Assembly (NCBI RefSeq): GCF_011305535.1
Contig: NZ_CP049905.1
Coordinates: forward strand, 2,056,001-2,120,000
DNA length: 64,000 nt
Reading direction: 5' to 3'
From: Diaphorobacter sp. HDW4B
GTDB taxonomy: Bacteria > Pseudomonadota > Gammaproteobacteria > Burkholderiales > Burkholderiaceae_C
Below the pieces are notes generated by a model. The model ran no database searches, had not been told where the DNA came from, and was given only the letters and a program-made list of their open reading frames with translations. The translations under genes and the position numbers were made by a program. Shown here piece after piece: positions 10,155-18,499 of the stretch; position 1 is the stretch's first letter, and every line of letters starts with the position of its first letter.

Positions 10155-11921
10155 TCATGCCGCTGCAGGGTTGAGGATGGGCTCGTCCAGCTCCAGCACC
10201 TGTTTGGACCATTCCACCAGCTTGGCCGTATCGGCGCGCAGAATCTCCTGCTTGACCGCCAGAATCTGCGCGGGGTGCATGGAGAAACTGCGCAGCCCCA
10301 AGCCCAGCAGCAGCTTGGTCATGGTCACGTCACCGCCCATTTCACCGCAGACGCTGACCTCCTTGCCTGCTTCGTTCGTGGCCGCAATCACGTCAGCCAC
10401 CAGGCGCAGCACGGCTGGGTGCATCGGGTCATAAAGGTGCGCAACAGCCTCGTCGGCGCGGTCGATGGCGAGCGTGTACTGCACCAGATCGTTGGTGCCG
10501 ATCGACAGGAAATCGAAGTACTTCAAGAAGCTGCGCACCATGAGCGCTGCGGCTGGCACTTCGATCATCGCGCCGATCTTCAGGTCGCCGTGGGCCACGC
10601 CGCGCGTGTCGAGTTCGGCACGCGCCATGTCGAGCTGCGTGAGCGTCTGCTTGATCTCGCCGACCCCCGAGAGCATCGGAAACAGCAGATGCACGGGGCC
10701 ATGCACCGCAGCACGCAAGATGGCGCGCAGTTGGGTGCGGAACATCCCCGCATCGGCAAGGCTCCAGCGGATGGCGCGCAGGCCCAGCGCCGGGTTGAGC
10801 ACCGAATTCTCGCGCGGCCCCTTGTCGAGCGGCTTGTCCGCGCCAATGTCGATGGTGCGGATGGTCACGGGCGCGCCCTTCATGCCTTCAAGCGCTTCGC
10901 GGTAGGACGCGTATTGCTCATCCTCGTCGGGCATTTTCCCAGCACGGCCCATGAACAGGAATTCGGTGCGAAACAGACCCACGCCTGCCGCGCCGCCGCG
11001 CAATGCGGCCTCGCAATCGGCCGGTCGTTCGATGTTGGCGAGCAGCTCGATCGACTGGCCATCCAGCGTGACTGCAGGCGTGTAGCGCAGGCGAGAAAGC
11101 CGCTCGCGCTCCAGCGACACCTGGCGCTGACGAAAGCCGTACTCTTCGAGAATGATGGGTGTCGGATTGACGATCACCACGCCCGCATCGCCGTCGATGA
11201 CCACCCAGTCGTCCTGACGCACCAACTGGCTGGCGCTGCGTGCGCCGACCACGGCCGGGATGTCCATGCTGCGCGCGACGATGGCGGTGTGCGAGGTCTT
11301 GCCGCCCACATCGGTGATGAAGCCCGCAAATACGCTGCTCTTGAACTGCAGCATGTCGGCCGGCGACAGATCATTGGCCACCAGCACCAGCGGATCTTCA
11401 GCGAATTCCTCGCCCAGTCCGGGCAGATTGGGCTGCGCGCCGCGACGCGGGTTTGCCGCTGGCGGCGCCACGGGACTGGCCACGCCGCGCATGTAGCGCA
11501 GAATGCGCTCGGCCACCTGCTCCAGATCGGCCTTGCGCTCGCGCAGGTACTCGTCTTCCATCTCGTCGAACTGGCGCGTGATGAGTTCGAGCTGCGTGGT
11601 CAACGCCCATTCGGCGTTGTAGAGACGGTCGGAAATCCAGCGCTTGACGCCGTTTTCCAGCAGCTCGTCCTGCAGCAGCATCAAGTGCACATCAAGCAGC
11701 GCACCCAGCTCGTGCGGAGCATCGGCTGGCAGGTCCTCCTGCATGCGCTTGAGTTCCTCGACGACCACGTCGCGAGCACGGCGCACGCGCTTGATTTCTT
11801 CGATGACCTGATCCGGCTCGATGAAGTAGTGCACCACTTCCATGCGGCTGTTCACCGCGATCACGGCCCTGCCGATGGCGATTCCTGGAGCCACCGCCAA
11901 TCCATGTATTGCAAATGTCAT
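10155..11921 (-). CDS. ptsI: PEP-protein phosphotransferase, PTS enzyme I
   Basis: Enzyme I takes phosphate from phosphoenolpyruvate and passes it to HPr. The 588-residue protein carries the phosphorylated histidine at about H211 within GGKTSHTAIVAR and the C-terminal PEP-binding signatures TIDIGADKP, LFRTEFLFM and SVCGEMGGD. It follows ptsH with a gap of 116 bases. No sugar-specific EIIB or EIIC gene is present nearby, so the system probably has a regulatory role, as in other Burkholderiales. A hairpin (GCAGCGGCA/TGCCGCTGC, 10141–10166) at the 3' end may terminate both this gene and the convergent hmp. Confidence 0.96.
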   Translation of the reverse strand: MTFAIHGLAVAPGIAIGRAVIAVNSRMEVVHYFIEPDQVIEEIKRVRRARDVVVEELKRMQEDLPADAPHELGALLDVHLMLLQDELLENGVKRWISDRLYNAEWALTTQLELITRQFDEMEDEYLRERKADLEQVAERILRYMRGVASPVAPPAANPRRGAQPNLPGLGEEFAEDPLVLVANDLSPADMLQFKSSVFAGFITDVGGKTSHTAIVARSMDIPAVVGARSASQLVRQDDWVVIDGDAGVVIVNPTPIILEEYGFRQRQVSLERERLSRLRYTPAVTLDGQSIELLANIERPADCEAALRGGAAGVGLFRTEFLFMGRAGKMPDEDEQYASYREALEGMKGAPVTIRTIDIGADKPLDKGPRENSVLNPALGLRAIRWSLADAGMFRTQLRAILRAAVHGPVHLLFPMLSGVGEIKQTLTQLDMARAELDTRGVAHGDLKIGAMIEVPAAALMVRSFLKYFDFLSIGTNDLVQYTLAIDRADEAVAHLYDPMHPAVLRLVADVIAATNEAGKEVSVCGEMGGDVTMTKLLLGLGLRSFSMHPAQILAVKQEILRADTAKLVEWSKQVLELDEPILNPAAA

Positions 11922-12037
11922 GGTCGCTCAGCCTCCGTTTTTATTTCTGCTGCGGCATGACCCATCGCTCCAGGCCACAGCGCTCAATCCATCGAACCCA
12001 CAGTCTGTCGCACATCCGCCCGACAGACCCGATTCAC

Positions 12038-12307
12038 TCATTCGCCTTCGCCAAACTTTCCGTCGATCAACGCGATCAGCGCGTCCATCGATTCCGCTTC
12101 CTGCTCGCCATCGGTCTCGATCTCGATCTCGGTGCCGATGCCCGCCGCGAGCATCATGACGCCCATGATGCTCTTGGCATTCACACGGCGTTCGCCGCGC
12201 GAGATCCAGACGTCGCAAGGGCAACTGCCAGCCAGCTTGGTGAGCTTTGCCGATGCACGCGCGTGCAGTCCCAACTTATTGCTGATGATGATGTTTTTCT
12301 TGATCAT
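12038..12307 (-). CDS. ptsH: Phosphocarrier protein HPr
   Basis: HPr relays phosphate from enzyme I to EIIA proteins. The 89-residue protein has the active His15 in LGLHARAS and Ser46 in NAKSIMGVM. Ser46 is the site used by HPr kinase in organisms that have HprK; that gene is not in this window. The start codon lies within the end of the EIIA gene (32-base overlap), so the two are translationally coupled. The C-terminus is acidic (FGEGE). Confidence 0.96.
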   Translation of the reverse strand: MIKKNIIISNKLGLHARASAKLTKLAGSCPCDVWISRGERRVNAKSIMGVMMLAAGIGTEIEIETDGEQEAESMDALIALIDGKFGEGE

Positions 12308-12728
12308 TTGTAGAACTGCTCATTCGAACCTGATTCTGCGGTGCGGCCGGTGCGACCTGCATCACACCCTGCGTACCACCCGCCATGGCACGCGACACCA
12401 GCGACTCCATCTCTTCACGGCGATAGCAAACCGAGCGCAGCAGCATGGGCAGATTGACGCCACAGATCAGGCGCACACGCTGCCCGTCGGTGAGGCGCTG
12501 GGCCACGTTGCAGGGCGTTGCACCGAACACATCGGTCAGCAGCAGCACCGGGCCCGCATGCTGGTCGAGCATGGCCTGCGCTGCGGCCTGTGTTTCTTCC
12601 GGCGGCTCGTTGGGCGGAACGTCCAGAGCCAGCACCTCGTCCTCGCACTCGGGAAACACGTGCAACGCACATTCGCGCAGTGCGTGTGCCAAGGGTGCGT
12701 GAGCGATGATGAGGATATGCGTCGTCAT
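12276..12728 (-). CDS. PTS EIIA component, mannose/fructose family
   Basis: This 150-residue protein is a mannose-class EIIA domain. His10 in LIIAHAPLA is the expected phosphorylation site, and the stretch VLLLTDVFGATPCNVA is the family signature. There is no fused EIIB domain and no EIIC or EIID neighbour, so it likely acts in regulation (for example on kinases, polyhydroxybutyrate or nitrogen balance), which is inference from the incomplete system. The last residues are an unusual run of His and Gln (EKHHHQQ) encoded in the overlap with ptsH. It is the first gene of the EIIA-ptsH-ptsI operon. Confidence 0.92.
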   Translation of the reverse strand: MTTHILIIAHAPLAHALRECALHVFPECEDEVLALDVPPNEPPEETQAAAQAMLDQHAGPVLLLTDVFGATPCNVAQRLTDGQRVRLICGVNLPMLLRSVCYRREEMESLVSRAMAGGTQGVMQVAPAAPQNQVRMSSSTNDQEKHHHQQ

Positions 12729-12876
12729 GTTGGAAGGTATCTGGGGGCATTATGGCGCGATGCCAAGTCTGCACGTTGTCCGCGCTGGCGAAACCGGCTG
12801 CGCAAGAGGCAAACAATCGTTGCGACTCGGGTTTTCATGGAGAAAGAAAGCTGCGCACAAAGCGCATGTCACGACG

Positions 12877-13467
12877 CTATTGCAGCGTGATCGACTCCAG
12901 AAAGCTGTCGGCCATGGCGTCGTCCCGCTTGTCGGCGTAGACCACCGCATGCACCAACTGCACCTTGCCACCGTTGAGCCGCGCAAACCACACGGCATCG
13001 ACCTGCACATTGCCGCCATCGGGCTTGCGGCCGGTGGTCTGCATGCGCACTGACTGCGGCAGATTCAGCCCGCCCTTGCGAGAGAAAGCGCGCTCGTCGG
13101 GCGGTGTTCCCGGTGTCTGCCTGGGCAATTGCAACTGCGCGCGCACGGCGTCGTGCCACAGGCCGAGCACCATGCTGATCCGCGACGGATCGCTCAGCTC
13201 CATCCACGACATGGCAAACAGCGCCCCCTTGGCCTCGCAGCCGACCATCGAAAGCTCGATCTTGTCGCTGCCCAGCTCCACCGTTTTTGTGCCGTGATCG
13301 GGCTTGCAAGGCAGCGACACGGTCAGATGGGCGCTCTCGACCGGCACATTGCGCCAGTTCAGCGAAGGATTGCAGCCCGCCAGCAGCAAGGCCGCCCCCA
13401 CTCCCAAAGCCAGAGCGCGAAAAGACCGTCGCGTGGTGGTTTGCTCAGAATGGCCTGTTGCTTGCAT
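12877..13467 (-). CDS. Predicted lipoprotein of unknown function
   Basis: This 196-residue protein starts at the ATG at 13467 (MQATGHSEQ). After a twin-Arg-containing basic stretch (TTRRSF) comes a hydrophobic segment ending in the lipobox LLLAGC, so it is probably a lipoprotein anchored to the inner or outer membrane. The mature part contains several Cys residues (SLPCKP, MVGCEAKG) and no recognised catalytic motif. The frame is open further upstream on the minus strand, but that part overlaps tlpA-like DNA antisense and is not coding. I do not recognise the family. Confidence 0.8.
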   Translation of the reverse strand: MQATGHSEQTTTRRSFRALALGVGAALLLAGCNPSLNWRNVPVESAHLTVSLPCKPDHGTKTVELGSDKIELSMVGCEAKGALFAMSWMELSDPSRISMVLGLWHDAVRAQLQLPRQTPGTPPDERAFSRKGGLNLPQSVRMQTTGRKPDGGNVQVDAVWFARLNGGKVQLVHAVVYADKRDDAMADSFLESITLQ

Positions 13468-13662
13468 GCGGCGATTATGGGGGCAGCGTGTTTTGCGGCA
13501 CAGCGGGCCACTCCCATCCGCGCCTTGCGATAGAACTTTTCCCCACAAGGGCGCTCTATCGATGAAAGCCCCGGCAAGCCGGTTGCGGCACAATGGGAGT
13601 CGAAGTTCGACGTCCATGCTGCGCGTGACCCGCGAGCGGCGCGTCCTCTCAGGAACGATGAA

Positions 13663-14166
13663 ATGAATCTCAAAAAGTGGCTGGCCGCCGCCGTGGTGGC
13701 GGCATTTGCAGGCGCTGGCGCCTGGGTTTTTCTCGGCACCGGCACATCGCCCGCGCCGCAATCGACGTTTGTGCTGCTCGATGGCTCCACCAAGACCACC
13801 GAGCAGATGAAGGGCCGCGTGACGCTGGTGAACTTCTGGGCCACAAGCTGCACCACCTGCGTGGCCGAGATGCCCGAGATCGTCAGCACCTACCAGAAGT
13901 ACAAGGACAAGGGTTTCGACACGCTGGCCGTCGCCATGCAGTACGACCCGCCAGCCTACGTGGTGAACTACGCCGAATCGCGCAAGCTGCCTTTCCAGAT
14001 CGCCATCGACAACACCGGTGCCAACGCCAAGGCTTGGGGCGACGTGAAGCTCACGCCCTCCACCTTCATCGTGGACAAGCAGGGCAAGATCGTGAAGTCC
14101 TTCCTCGGAGCGCCCGACTTTGCCGAACTGCACAAGCTCATCGAAAAGCTGCTCGCCGAAGCCTGA
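13663..14166 (+). CDS. TlpA/ResA-like periplasmic thiol-disulfide oxidoreductase
   Basis: This 167-residue protein has an N-terminal signal anchor (residues about 5–24) and a thioredoxin fold. The active site is C63-TT-C66 within FWATSCTTCVAEMP, and the cis-proline is in LTPSTFIVDK. Such proteins reduce disulfides in the periplasm, often for cytochrome c maturation or copper insertion. A cytochrome c' gene lies just downstream in convergent orientation, which fits that role but does not prove it. The pair shares one bidirectional terminator. Confidence 0.9.
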   Translation: MNLKKWLAAAVVAAFAGAGAWVFLGTGTSPAPQSTFVLLDGSTKTTEQMKGRVTLVNFWATSCTTCVAEMPEIVSTYQKYKDKGFDTLAVAMQYDPPAYVVNYAESRKLPFQIAIDNTGANAKAWGDVKLTPSTFIVDKQGKIVKSFLGAPDFAELHKLIEKLLAEA

Positions 14167-14185
14167 TCGCACTGTCTCCCGACAT

Positions 14186-14230
14186 AAAGCAAGAGGCCGA
14201 TTCCATCGCTGGAATCGGCCTCTTGCTTTT
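14186..14230. terminator. Bidirectional terminator between tlpA-like gene and cytochrome c'
   Basis: A 19-base perfect stem (14186–14204 with 14211–14229) encloses the loop ATCGCT. Each arm ends in AAAG/CTTT, so it can stop transcription from both sides. Confidence 0.92.
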
Positions 14231-14245
14231 GGATGCGTCGACCGC

Positions 14246-14707
14246 TTACTTGTTGCGATACGCGTCGTGGCAGGACTTGCAGGTGTTGGCTGTGGCACCA
14301 AACGCGGCCTTCATGCCTTCGAGCGTGCCGGTCTTGGTGGCGGCGGCCAGCTTGGCGGATTCGGCCACCAGCTTGTCGGCATGCTCCTTGAACTTTTCGG
14401 GCTCCAGCCAGATGTCATCCTTGGCCTTGTTCGGCGCGCCCTTTTCCGAGCCCGGACCGAAACCGGCCCATGGCAACTTGGCCATCGCGGCCACGACATC
14501 GGCGTTTTCCTGCGCGGCCTTGGCATCGAACGGGATCTTGCCTTGAGCCATGGCGCCGAGTCGGCCGAAATGCTGTCCCATGACGAACAGCGCGCTCTGG
14601 CGGTACTTGATGGCGTCCTCCGCCTTGGCAAACTGGGCCGAGGCTGGCAGGGCGAACATCGTGCAGGCCGAGGCAGCAAGAATCGTGGCTAGAGCTTTGT
14701 ATTTCAT
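14246..14707 (-). CDS. cycP: Cytochrome c' (periplasmic)
   Basis: This is a 153-residue class II cytochrome c with a signal peptide cut after PASA. The single haem motif C143-KS-C146-H147 is close to the C-terminus, as expected for the four-helix cytochrome c' fold. Aromatic and hydrophobic residues of the helix bundle (for example FVMGQHFGRLG) are conserved. Cytochromes c' bind nitric oxide and are linked to protection from nitrosative stress or denitrification by-products; the norR-hmp locus in the same window makes that an attractive idea. The gene is divergent from a cytochrome b561 gene. Confidence 0.93.
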   Translation of the reverse strand: MKYKALATILAASACTMFALPASAQFAKAEDAIKYRQSALFVMGQHFGRLGAMAQGKIPFDAKAAQENADVVAAMAKLPWAGFGPGSEKGAPNKAKDDIWLEPEKFKEHADKLVAESAKLAAATKTGTLEGMKAAFGATANTCKSCHDAYRNK

Positions 14708-14909
14708 CGGGGCGACCTTTCATTTTTGGAGGGATGGTGGGAGCGCAAACACAATAGCGGGCAACGCAGCCGAGTCCCTGACCCAGCTTAAGCGAGACGC
14801 ATGACACGTTCACCCCTTGCCCACTATCATCGGCCATTGTGTCCGCTTCCTATCGGAAGTGCACGCGGGTTGCGCTTTTTTCATACAACCACACCACGGA
14901 AACCACGGC

Positions 14910-15566
14910 ATGCAAAACACCTCCATCCGCATCTGGGACCTGCCCACACGCTTGTTTCACTGGGTTCTGGCCGCCTGCGTCGTTTCGCTGGTGATCACCG
15001 CCAAGATGAACGCGATGGACTGGCATTTCCGGCTCGGCTACTGCGTGCTGGCGCTGCTGGTGTTCCGCATTGTCTGGGGCCTCGTCGGCGGTTACTGGTC
15101 GCGCTTCAAGAGCTTTCTGTTCACGCCGGGCCAGTTTGCGCGGCATCTTAGCGGCAAGGAAGACCATTCGGCAGGCCACTCGCCGCTGGGCGCGCTGTCG
15201 GTGTTCGCGCTGCTGCTGGCGCTGGTCGTGCAGGTCGCCACGGGATTGACCAGCGACGATGAAATCTCGGTCTCCGGCCCCCTCACCCGCTTTGTCTCGG
15301 GCGATCTGGTGAGCACCGCCACCTGGTGGCACGCCAAGATCGGGCAGTACCTGCTCTACGTTCTCGTCGGCCTGCATGTGCTGGCCATCGTGATCTACGC
15401 CCTGCGCGGCAAGAAGCTGGTCGGACCCATGGTCACCGGCGACAAGCAGTTGCCCACCACCACCCGCCCCTCGCGCGACAGCGCAGCCACGCGCATCGTC
15501 GCACTGATCCTGCTGGCCGCTGCCGGTGGACTGGCTTGGTGGGTGTCCACATTAGGGTCATTCTGA
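14910..15566 (+). CDS. Cytochrome b561-type membrane protein
   Basis: This 218-residue protein has four or five hydrophobic segments and the family stretches IWDLPTRLFHW and WWHAKIGQYLLYVLVGLHV with histidines placed to bind b-haem. It belongs to the diheme cytochrome b561/Ni-Fe hydrogenase b-subunit group that passes electrons between quinones and periplasmic c-type cytochromes. The neighbour cytochrome c' is divergent with a gap of about 200 bases, a pairing known in other proteobacteria. The ATG at 14910 was preferred over an upstream frame to 14817 because it starts the conserved MQNTSIRIWDLP. Confidence 0.9.
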   Translation: MQNTSIRIWDLPTRLFHWVLAACVVSLVITAKMNAMDWHFRLGYCVLALLVFRIVWGLVGGYWSRFKSFLFTPGQFARHLSGKEDHSAGHSPLGALSVFALLLALVVQVATGLTSDDEISVSGPLTRFVSGDLVSTATWWHAKIGQYLLYVLVGLHVLAIVIYALRGKKLVGPMVTGDKQLPTTTRPSRDSAATRIVALILLAAAGGLAWWVSTLGSF

Positions 15567-15674
15567 GCCTAGTCCGGCGGGCGCAGCGACTACACTGGGC
15601 CATCGTTGTTTTGCGCGCAGATCGACGGCTGGCCGCCTGGTGCAGCCACGAATCGACCTCCCCTGCGCCCCTGA

Positions 15675-16178
15675 TTGCCCGTGGACGAGCACCCACCCTC
15701 CATATCCCTGACCATTGCCACGCAACCCCACGAGATGGAAGTGGTGCGTGACATCTTCCGTGAGTACGCAGGCACGCTTGACGTCGACCTGTCGTTTCAG
15801 GATTTCGAAGAAGAACTCGCCACCCTGCCCGGTGAATACGCCGCTCCGCGCGGCCAGATCGTGCTCGCCTATGTCGATGGCAGCCTTGCGGGCTGCTGCG
15901 CCCTGCGTCCGCTGGACTCCGCTGACTACAGCAACGCCGCCGAGATGAAGCGTCTGTACGTGCGCAAGGCATTTCGTGGTTTTGGCCTCGGGCGCACGCT
16001 GGCAGAGAGCATCCTCGACGCCGCTCGCCTCTCCGACTACGCCTGCGTGCTGCTCGACACGCTCGACGGCATGGAGTCCGCCCGCGCGCTCTACGCCGAT
16101 CTGGGTTTCGAGGAAATCCCGCCGTACTATCACAACCCCGTGGCGGGCTCGCACTACCTCAAGGTCGATCTCTGCTGA
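15675..16178 (+). CDS. GNAT family N-acetyltransferase
   Basis: This 167-residue protein belongs to the acetyl-CoA-dependent GNAT family. The acetyl-CoA loop is in RKAFRGFGLGRTLAES (R-x-x-G-x-G/A), preceded by the strand MKRLYV and followed by the C-terminal LYADLGFEEI. The start is uncertain: a TTG at 15675 or a GTG at 15681, as no ATG is well placed. The substrate cannot be read from the sequence. It follows the b561 gene by 108 bases and converges on the DUF523 gene, with the two coding ends overlapping by 25 bases. Confidence 0.88.
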   Translation: MPVDEHPPSISLTIATQPHEMEVVRDIFREYAGTLDVDLSFQDFEEELATLPGEYAAPRGQIVLAYVDGSLAGCCALRPLDSADYSNAAEMKRLYVRKAFRGFGLGRTLAESILDAARLSDYACVLLDTLDGMESARALYADLGFEEIPPYYHNPVAGSHYLKVDLC

Positions 16179-16699
16179 GACGACTCGGCTGACTCAGCTG
16201 ACATGCGCTCGATCTCGGCCAGACAGGCAGCCGCCTCGTCCAACTGGTTCTCGCTGAACACCTGAACGCCAACGGCTTTCAACCCCGCTGCAGTCACCCC
16301 TTCACGCGCCACACGCACGCCCGTGAAGCTGCCGTCAGCAATCCACGCACTGCCACAAGAAGGACTGCCCTCCTTGAGCACAGCAACGCGAATGCCAGCG
16401 GCAAGCGCAGCCTTCACTGCGGCCTCCGCGCCGCGCACAAACGCCGTGGAGACATCGCTCCCCTCGCTGTCGAGCACGCGAGCCTGCCCCAGAAGCACGC
16501 TCGCGCCTGACGCACCGCTGGTGATCTCCGCAGGCGGTCTTGGCGTGGGCAGACCGCCCTCCGATTCAGGGCACAGCCAGAGCAGCCGACCCTCATCCTG
16601 CCAACGCGCCAGAACCGGGTGCAAGCAACGCTTGCTGCCGCCGTCGTAACGCACCGGCATGCCCATCAGGCAAGAACTGATCAGAATCTGGGCAGGCAT
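16154..16699 (-). CDS. DUF523 domain protein
   Basis: The 181-residue protein starts at the ATG at 16699 (MPAQILISSCLMG). The pattern SSCLMGMPVRYDG near the N-terminus, LCPESEGG, and KEGSPSCGS further along are the signatures of DUF523. Conserved cysteines suggest metal or sulfur chemistry, yet no function is proven. Its 3' end overlaps the end of the convergent acetyltransferase gene, so the two transcripts are complementary at their ends. It lies 22 bases from the stop of the next SDR gene and is probably co-transcribed with it. Confidence 0.88.
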   Translation of the reverse strand: MPAQILISSCLMGMPVRYDGGSKRCLHPVLARWQDEGRLLWLCPESEGGLPTPRPPAEITSGASGASVLLGQARVLDSEGSDVSTAFVRGAEAAVKAALAAGIRVAVLKEGSPSCGSAWIADGSFTGVRVAREGVTAAGLKAVGVQVFSENQLDEAAACLAEIERMSAESAESSQQRSTLR

Positions 16700-16721
16700 G
16701 CTGTTTCCTCTTGAACGTCCG

Positions 16722-17435
16722 TCAAACGCCACGCATCAGGCCACCATCCACGCGCAGGTTCTGCCCGGTGATGTAGCTCGCCGCATCCGACGCCAGAAAT
16801 GCGATGGTCGCGGCCACCTCCTCCGCCTTGCCATAGCGCTGCATGGGCACGGCCGCACGGCGCTCTTCCTTGGCTGGCAGGCTGTCGATCCAGCCCGGCA
16901 GCACGTTGTTCATGCGGATGCCATCCTTGGCATACTGATCGCAGAAGATCTTGGTGAACGCCGCCAGCCCGGAGCGCGCCATCGCCGAAGTGGGAAACAT
17001 CTCCGAAGGCTCGAAGGTCCACGCGGTGGAAATGTTCACGATCGAGCCACCACCTTGCTTCTGCATGATCGGCGCGACGATGCGCACCGCGCGCACGACA
17101 TTGAGGAAATACACCTCCAGGCCCTTGATCCAGTCCGCGTCCGAAATCTCCAGCAACGGCCCTTTGGGACCATGTCCCGCGCCATTCACCAGCACATCGA
17201 TGCGCCCCCAGCGCGCCATCACCGCATCCACCAGCTTCTGGATGTCCGCCACGTTCTGGTTCGAGCCCGTCACGCCCAGCCCACCGAGCTCGGCAGCCAG
17301 CGCCTCGCCCTTGCCCGACGACGACAGAATCGCCACCTCAAACCCATCCGCCCGCAACTTGCGCGCCGCAGCCGCCCCCATGCCACTGCCGCCAGCGACA
17401 ACCACCGCAACCTTCAAAGCGTTTTTTTCACTCAT
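16722..17435 (-). CDS. SDR-family protein with altered active site
   Basis: This 237-residue protein has the Rossmann fold of short-chain dehydrogenases/reductases: the cofactor loop VAGGSGMG, VLVNGAGHG (NAG motif) and the C-terminal LRVDGGLMRGV. The usual catalytic Tyr-x-x-x-Lys is not seen: the matching segment reads FPTSAMARSGLAAF, with no Tyr and Arg in place of Lys. The first Gly of the TGxxxGxG loop is also Ala. It may bind cofactor without standard SDR catalysis, or use another mechanism. It starts at 17435 next to a long palindromic region. Confidence 0.82.
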   Translation of the reverse strand: MSEKNALKVAVVVAGGSGMGAAAARKLRADGFEVAILSSSGKGEALAAELGGLGVTGSNQNVADIQKLVDAVMARWGRIDVLVNGAGHGPKGPLLEISDADWIKGLEVYFLNVVRAVRIVAPIMQKQGGGSIVNISTAWTFEPSEMFPTSAMARSGLAAFTKIFCDQYAKDGIRMNNVLPGWIDSLPAKEERRAAVPMQRYGKAEEVAATIAFLASDAASYITGQNLRVDGGLMRGV

Positions 17436-17529
17436 TCAATGCTCCTTGGAATCCCTCAAATGTAGTCGCCAAGCGAGAACAAATTGGTATTCAAACCAGC
17501 AAGCTCCGCAGCAAAAAGGGCCTTCGAAC

Positions 17530-17806
17530 CACTAGCCACAATGACGAGATGGCCCCTCAGGCGCGACGCAAAGCCGCAGACAGTACGCTGGGCAACTTGT
17601 CTTGGGTGAACCCGATGCAGCGCGCCGTGATTCTGGATGAGATGCAAAGCGCAGAACGCAGCAATAGCACCGCTATTGCGAGGCTCTGCAACGCCGCAGA
17701 TCGCCGGAATCACGGATGCGGTGCGCGGGGGCATCCAAGACAAGTTGCCCTTGGTCAGGCTTCTGCAACAAAGCATGAGGGACCATATCGTCACCTCAAA
17801 ACGAAG
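17530..17806. repeat. Dispersed palindromic repeat P, copy 2 (long nested palindrome)
   Basis: A stretch of about 277 bases folds on itself around position 17670, where GCAATAGC pairs with GCTATTGC over a three-base loop. Further out, GGGCAACTTGTCTTGG (17590s) matches the complement of the segment near 17740–17752, and the outermost arms match repeat P copies 1 and 3 (GAGATGG and CCATATCG ends). It fills most of the 488-base gap between the SDR gene and the peroxiredoxin. A minus-strand open frame across it looks like a by-product of the palindrome. Confidence 0.8.
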
Positions 17807-17852
17807 ACTGCCAACGCTCAACAGATCCTCGCTCCGCCACAAGGCAAAAACG

Positions 17853-17887
17853 AAAAAGGCCCGCAGAACAATATCTGCAGGCCTTTT
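17853..17887 (-). terminator. Terminator of the peroxiredoxin gene
   Basis: AAAAGGCC-C-GCAG pairs with CTGC-A-GGCCTTTT over an eight-base loop. On the minus strand it ends in a T run and lies about 40 bases after the stop codon at 17924. Confidence 0.88.
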
Positions 17888-17923
17888 CGAGATGAGTTCA
17901 AAAAGAACTCAACACATCAAGAA

Positions 17924-18430
17924 TCAAGCCTTGGCTTGCTTGAGCAGGGTCTCGGCATCGCTCACTTCGAACTTGCCTGGACCTTCGACGTTCAGCGTCA
18001 CAACCTTGCCATCCTTGGCCAGCATGGAGTAACGGTTGCTGCGCAGACCCAGACCCTTGCCGTTCAGATCCAGCGTCAGGCCAGTGGCCTTGGCGAAAGC
18101 GGCGTCGCCGTCGGCCAGCATGCGCACCTTGCCGTCGGTCTTCTGGTCGCGGGCCCATGCGCCCATCACGAACGCGTCGTTCACGGACAGGCACCAGATC
18201 TCATCGACGCCAGCAGCCTTGAATTCGGCAGCCTTCTCGACGAAGCCGGGCACGTGCTTGGCCGAGCAGGTGGGAGTGAAAGCGCCGGGCACTGCAAACA
18301 GGGCAATCGTCTTGCCAGCCGTTGCCTTCTGCACATCAACCGGGTTCGGGCCCAGGCTGCAGCCATTGCCTTCTACTTCGGAATATTCCATCAGCGTTGC
18401 TGCGGGAAGTGTGTCGCCAACTTTGATCAT
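17924..18430 (-). CDS. Peroxiredoxin, Prx5 subfamily
   Basis: This 168-residue thiol peroxidase reduces hydrogen peroxide or organic peroxides. The active-site motif PGAFTPTCS places the peroxidatic Cys at about C55, and the arginine later in the chain (LGLRSNRYS) completes the site. A further Cys in EIWCLSVND is in the place used by some atypical two-Cys Prx5 proteins. The start at 18430 gives MIKVGDTLPAA; a longer frame to 18514 is upstream leader. It stands alone downstream of the ribosomal operon. Confidence 0.93.
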   Translation of the reverse strand: MIKVGDTLPAATLMEYSEVEGNGCSLGPNPVDVQKATAGKTIALFAVPGAFTPTCSAKHVPGFVEKAAEFKAAGVDEIWCLSVNDAFVMGAWARDQKTDGKVRMLADGDAAFAKATGLTLDLNGKGLGLRSNRYSMLAKDGKVVTLNVEGPGKFEVSDAETLLKQAKA

Positions 18431-18499
18431 GCTTTGCTCCTTGTTGAAGTGAATGAATTTTGGGCCAGTCGAAGAAGAATCGAGCAGGAAGGCCCAAAA

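Noticed and set aside
13468-14301. Upstream extension of the lipoprotein frame at 12877–13467
   Set aside because: It would place the lipobox in the middle of the protein and is antisense to the TlpA-like gene.
17456-17842. Minus-strand open frame of 128 codons between the SDR gene and the peroxiredoxin
   Set aside because: It is formed almost entirely by the long palindrome, has no ribosome site and no recognised family.
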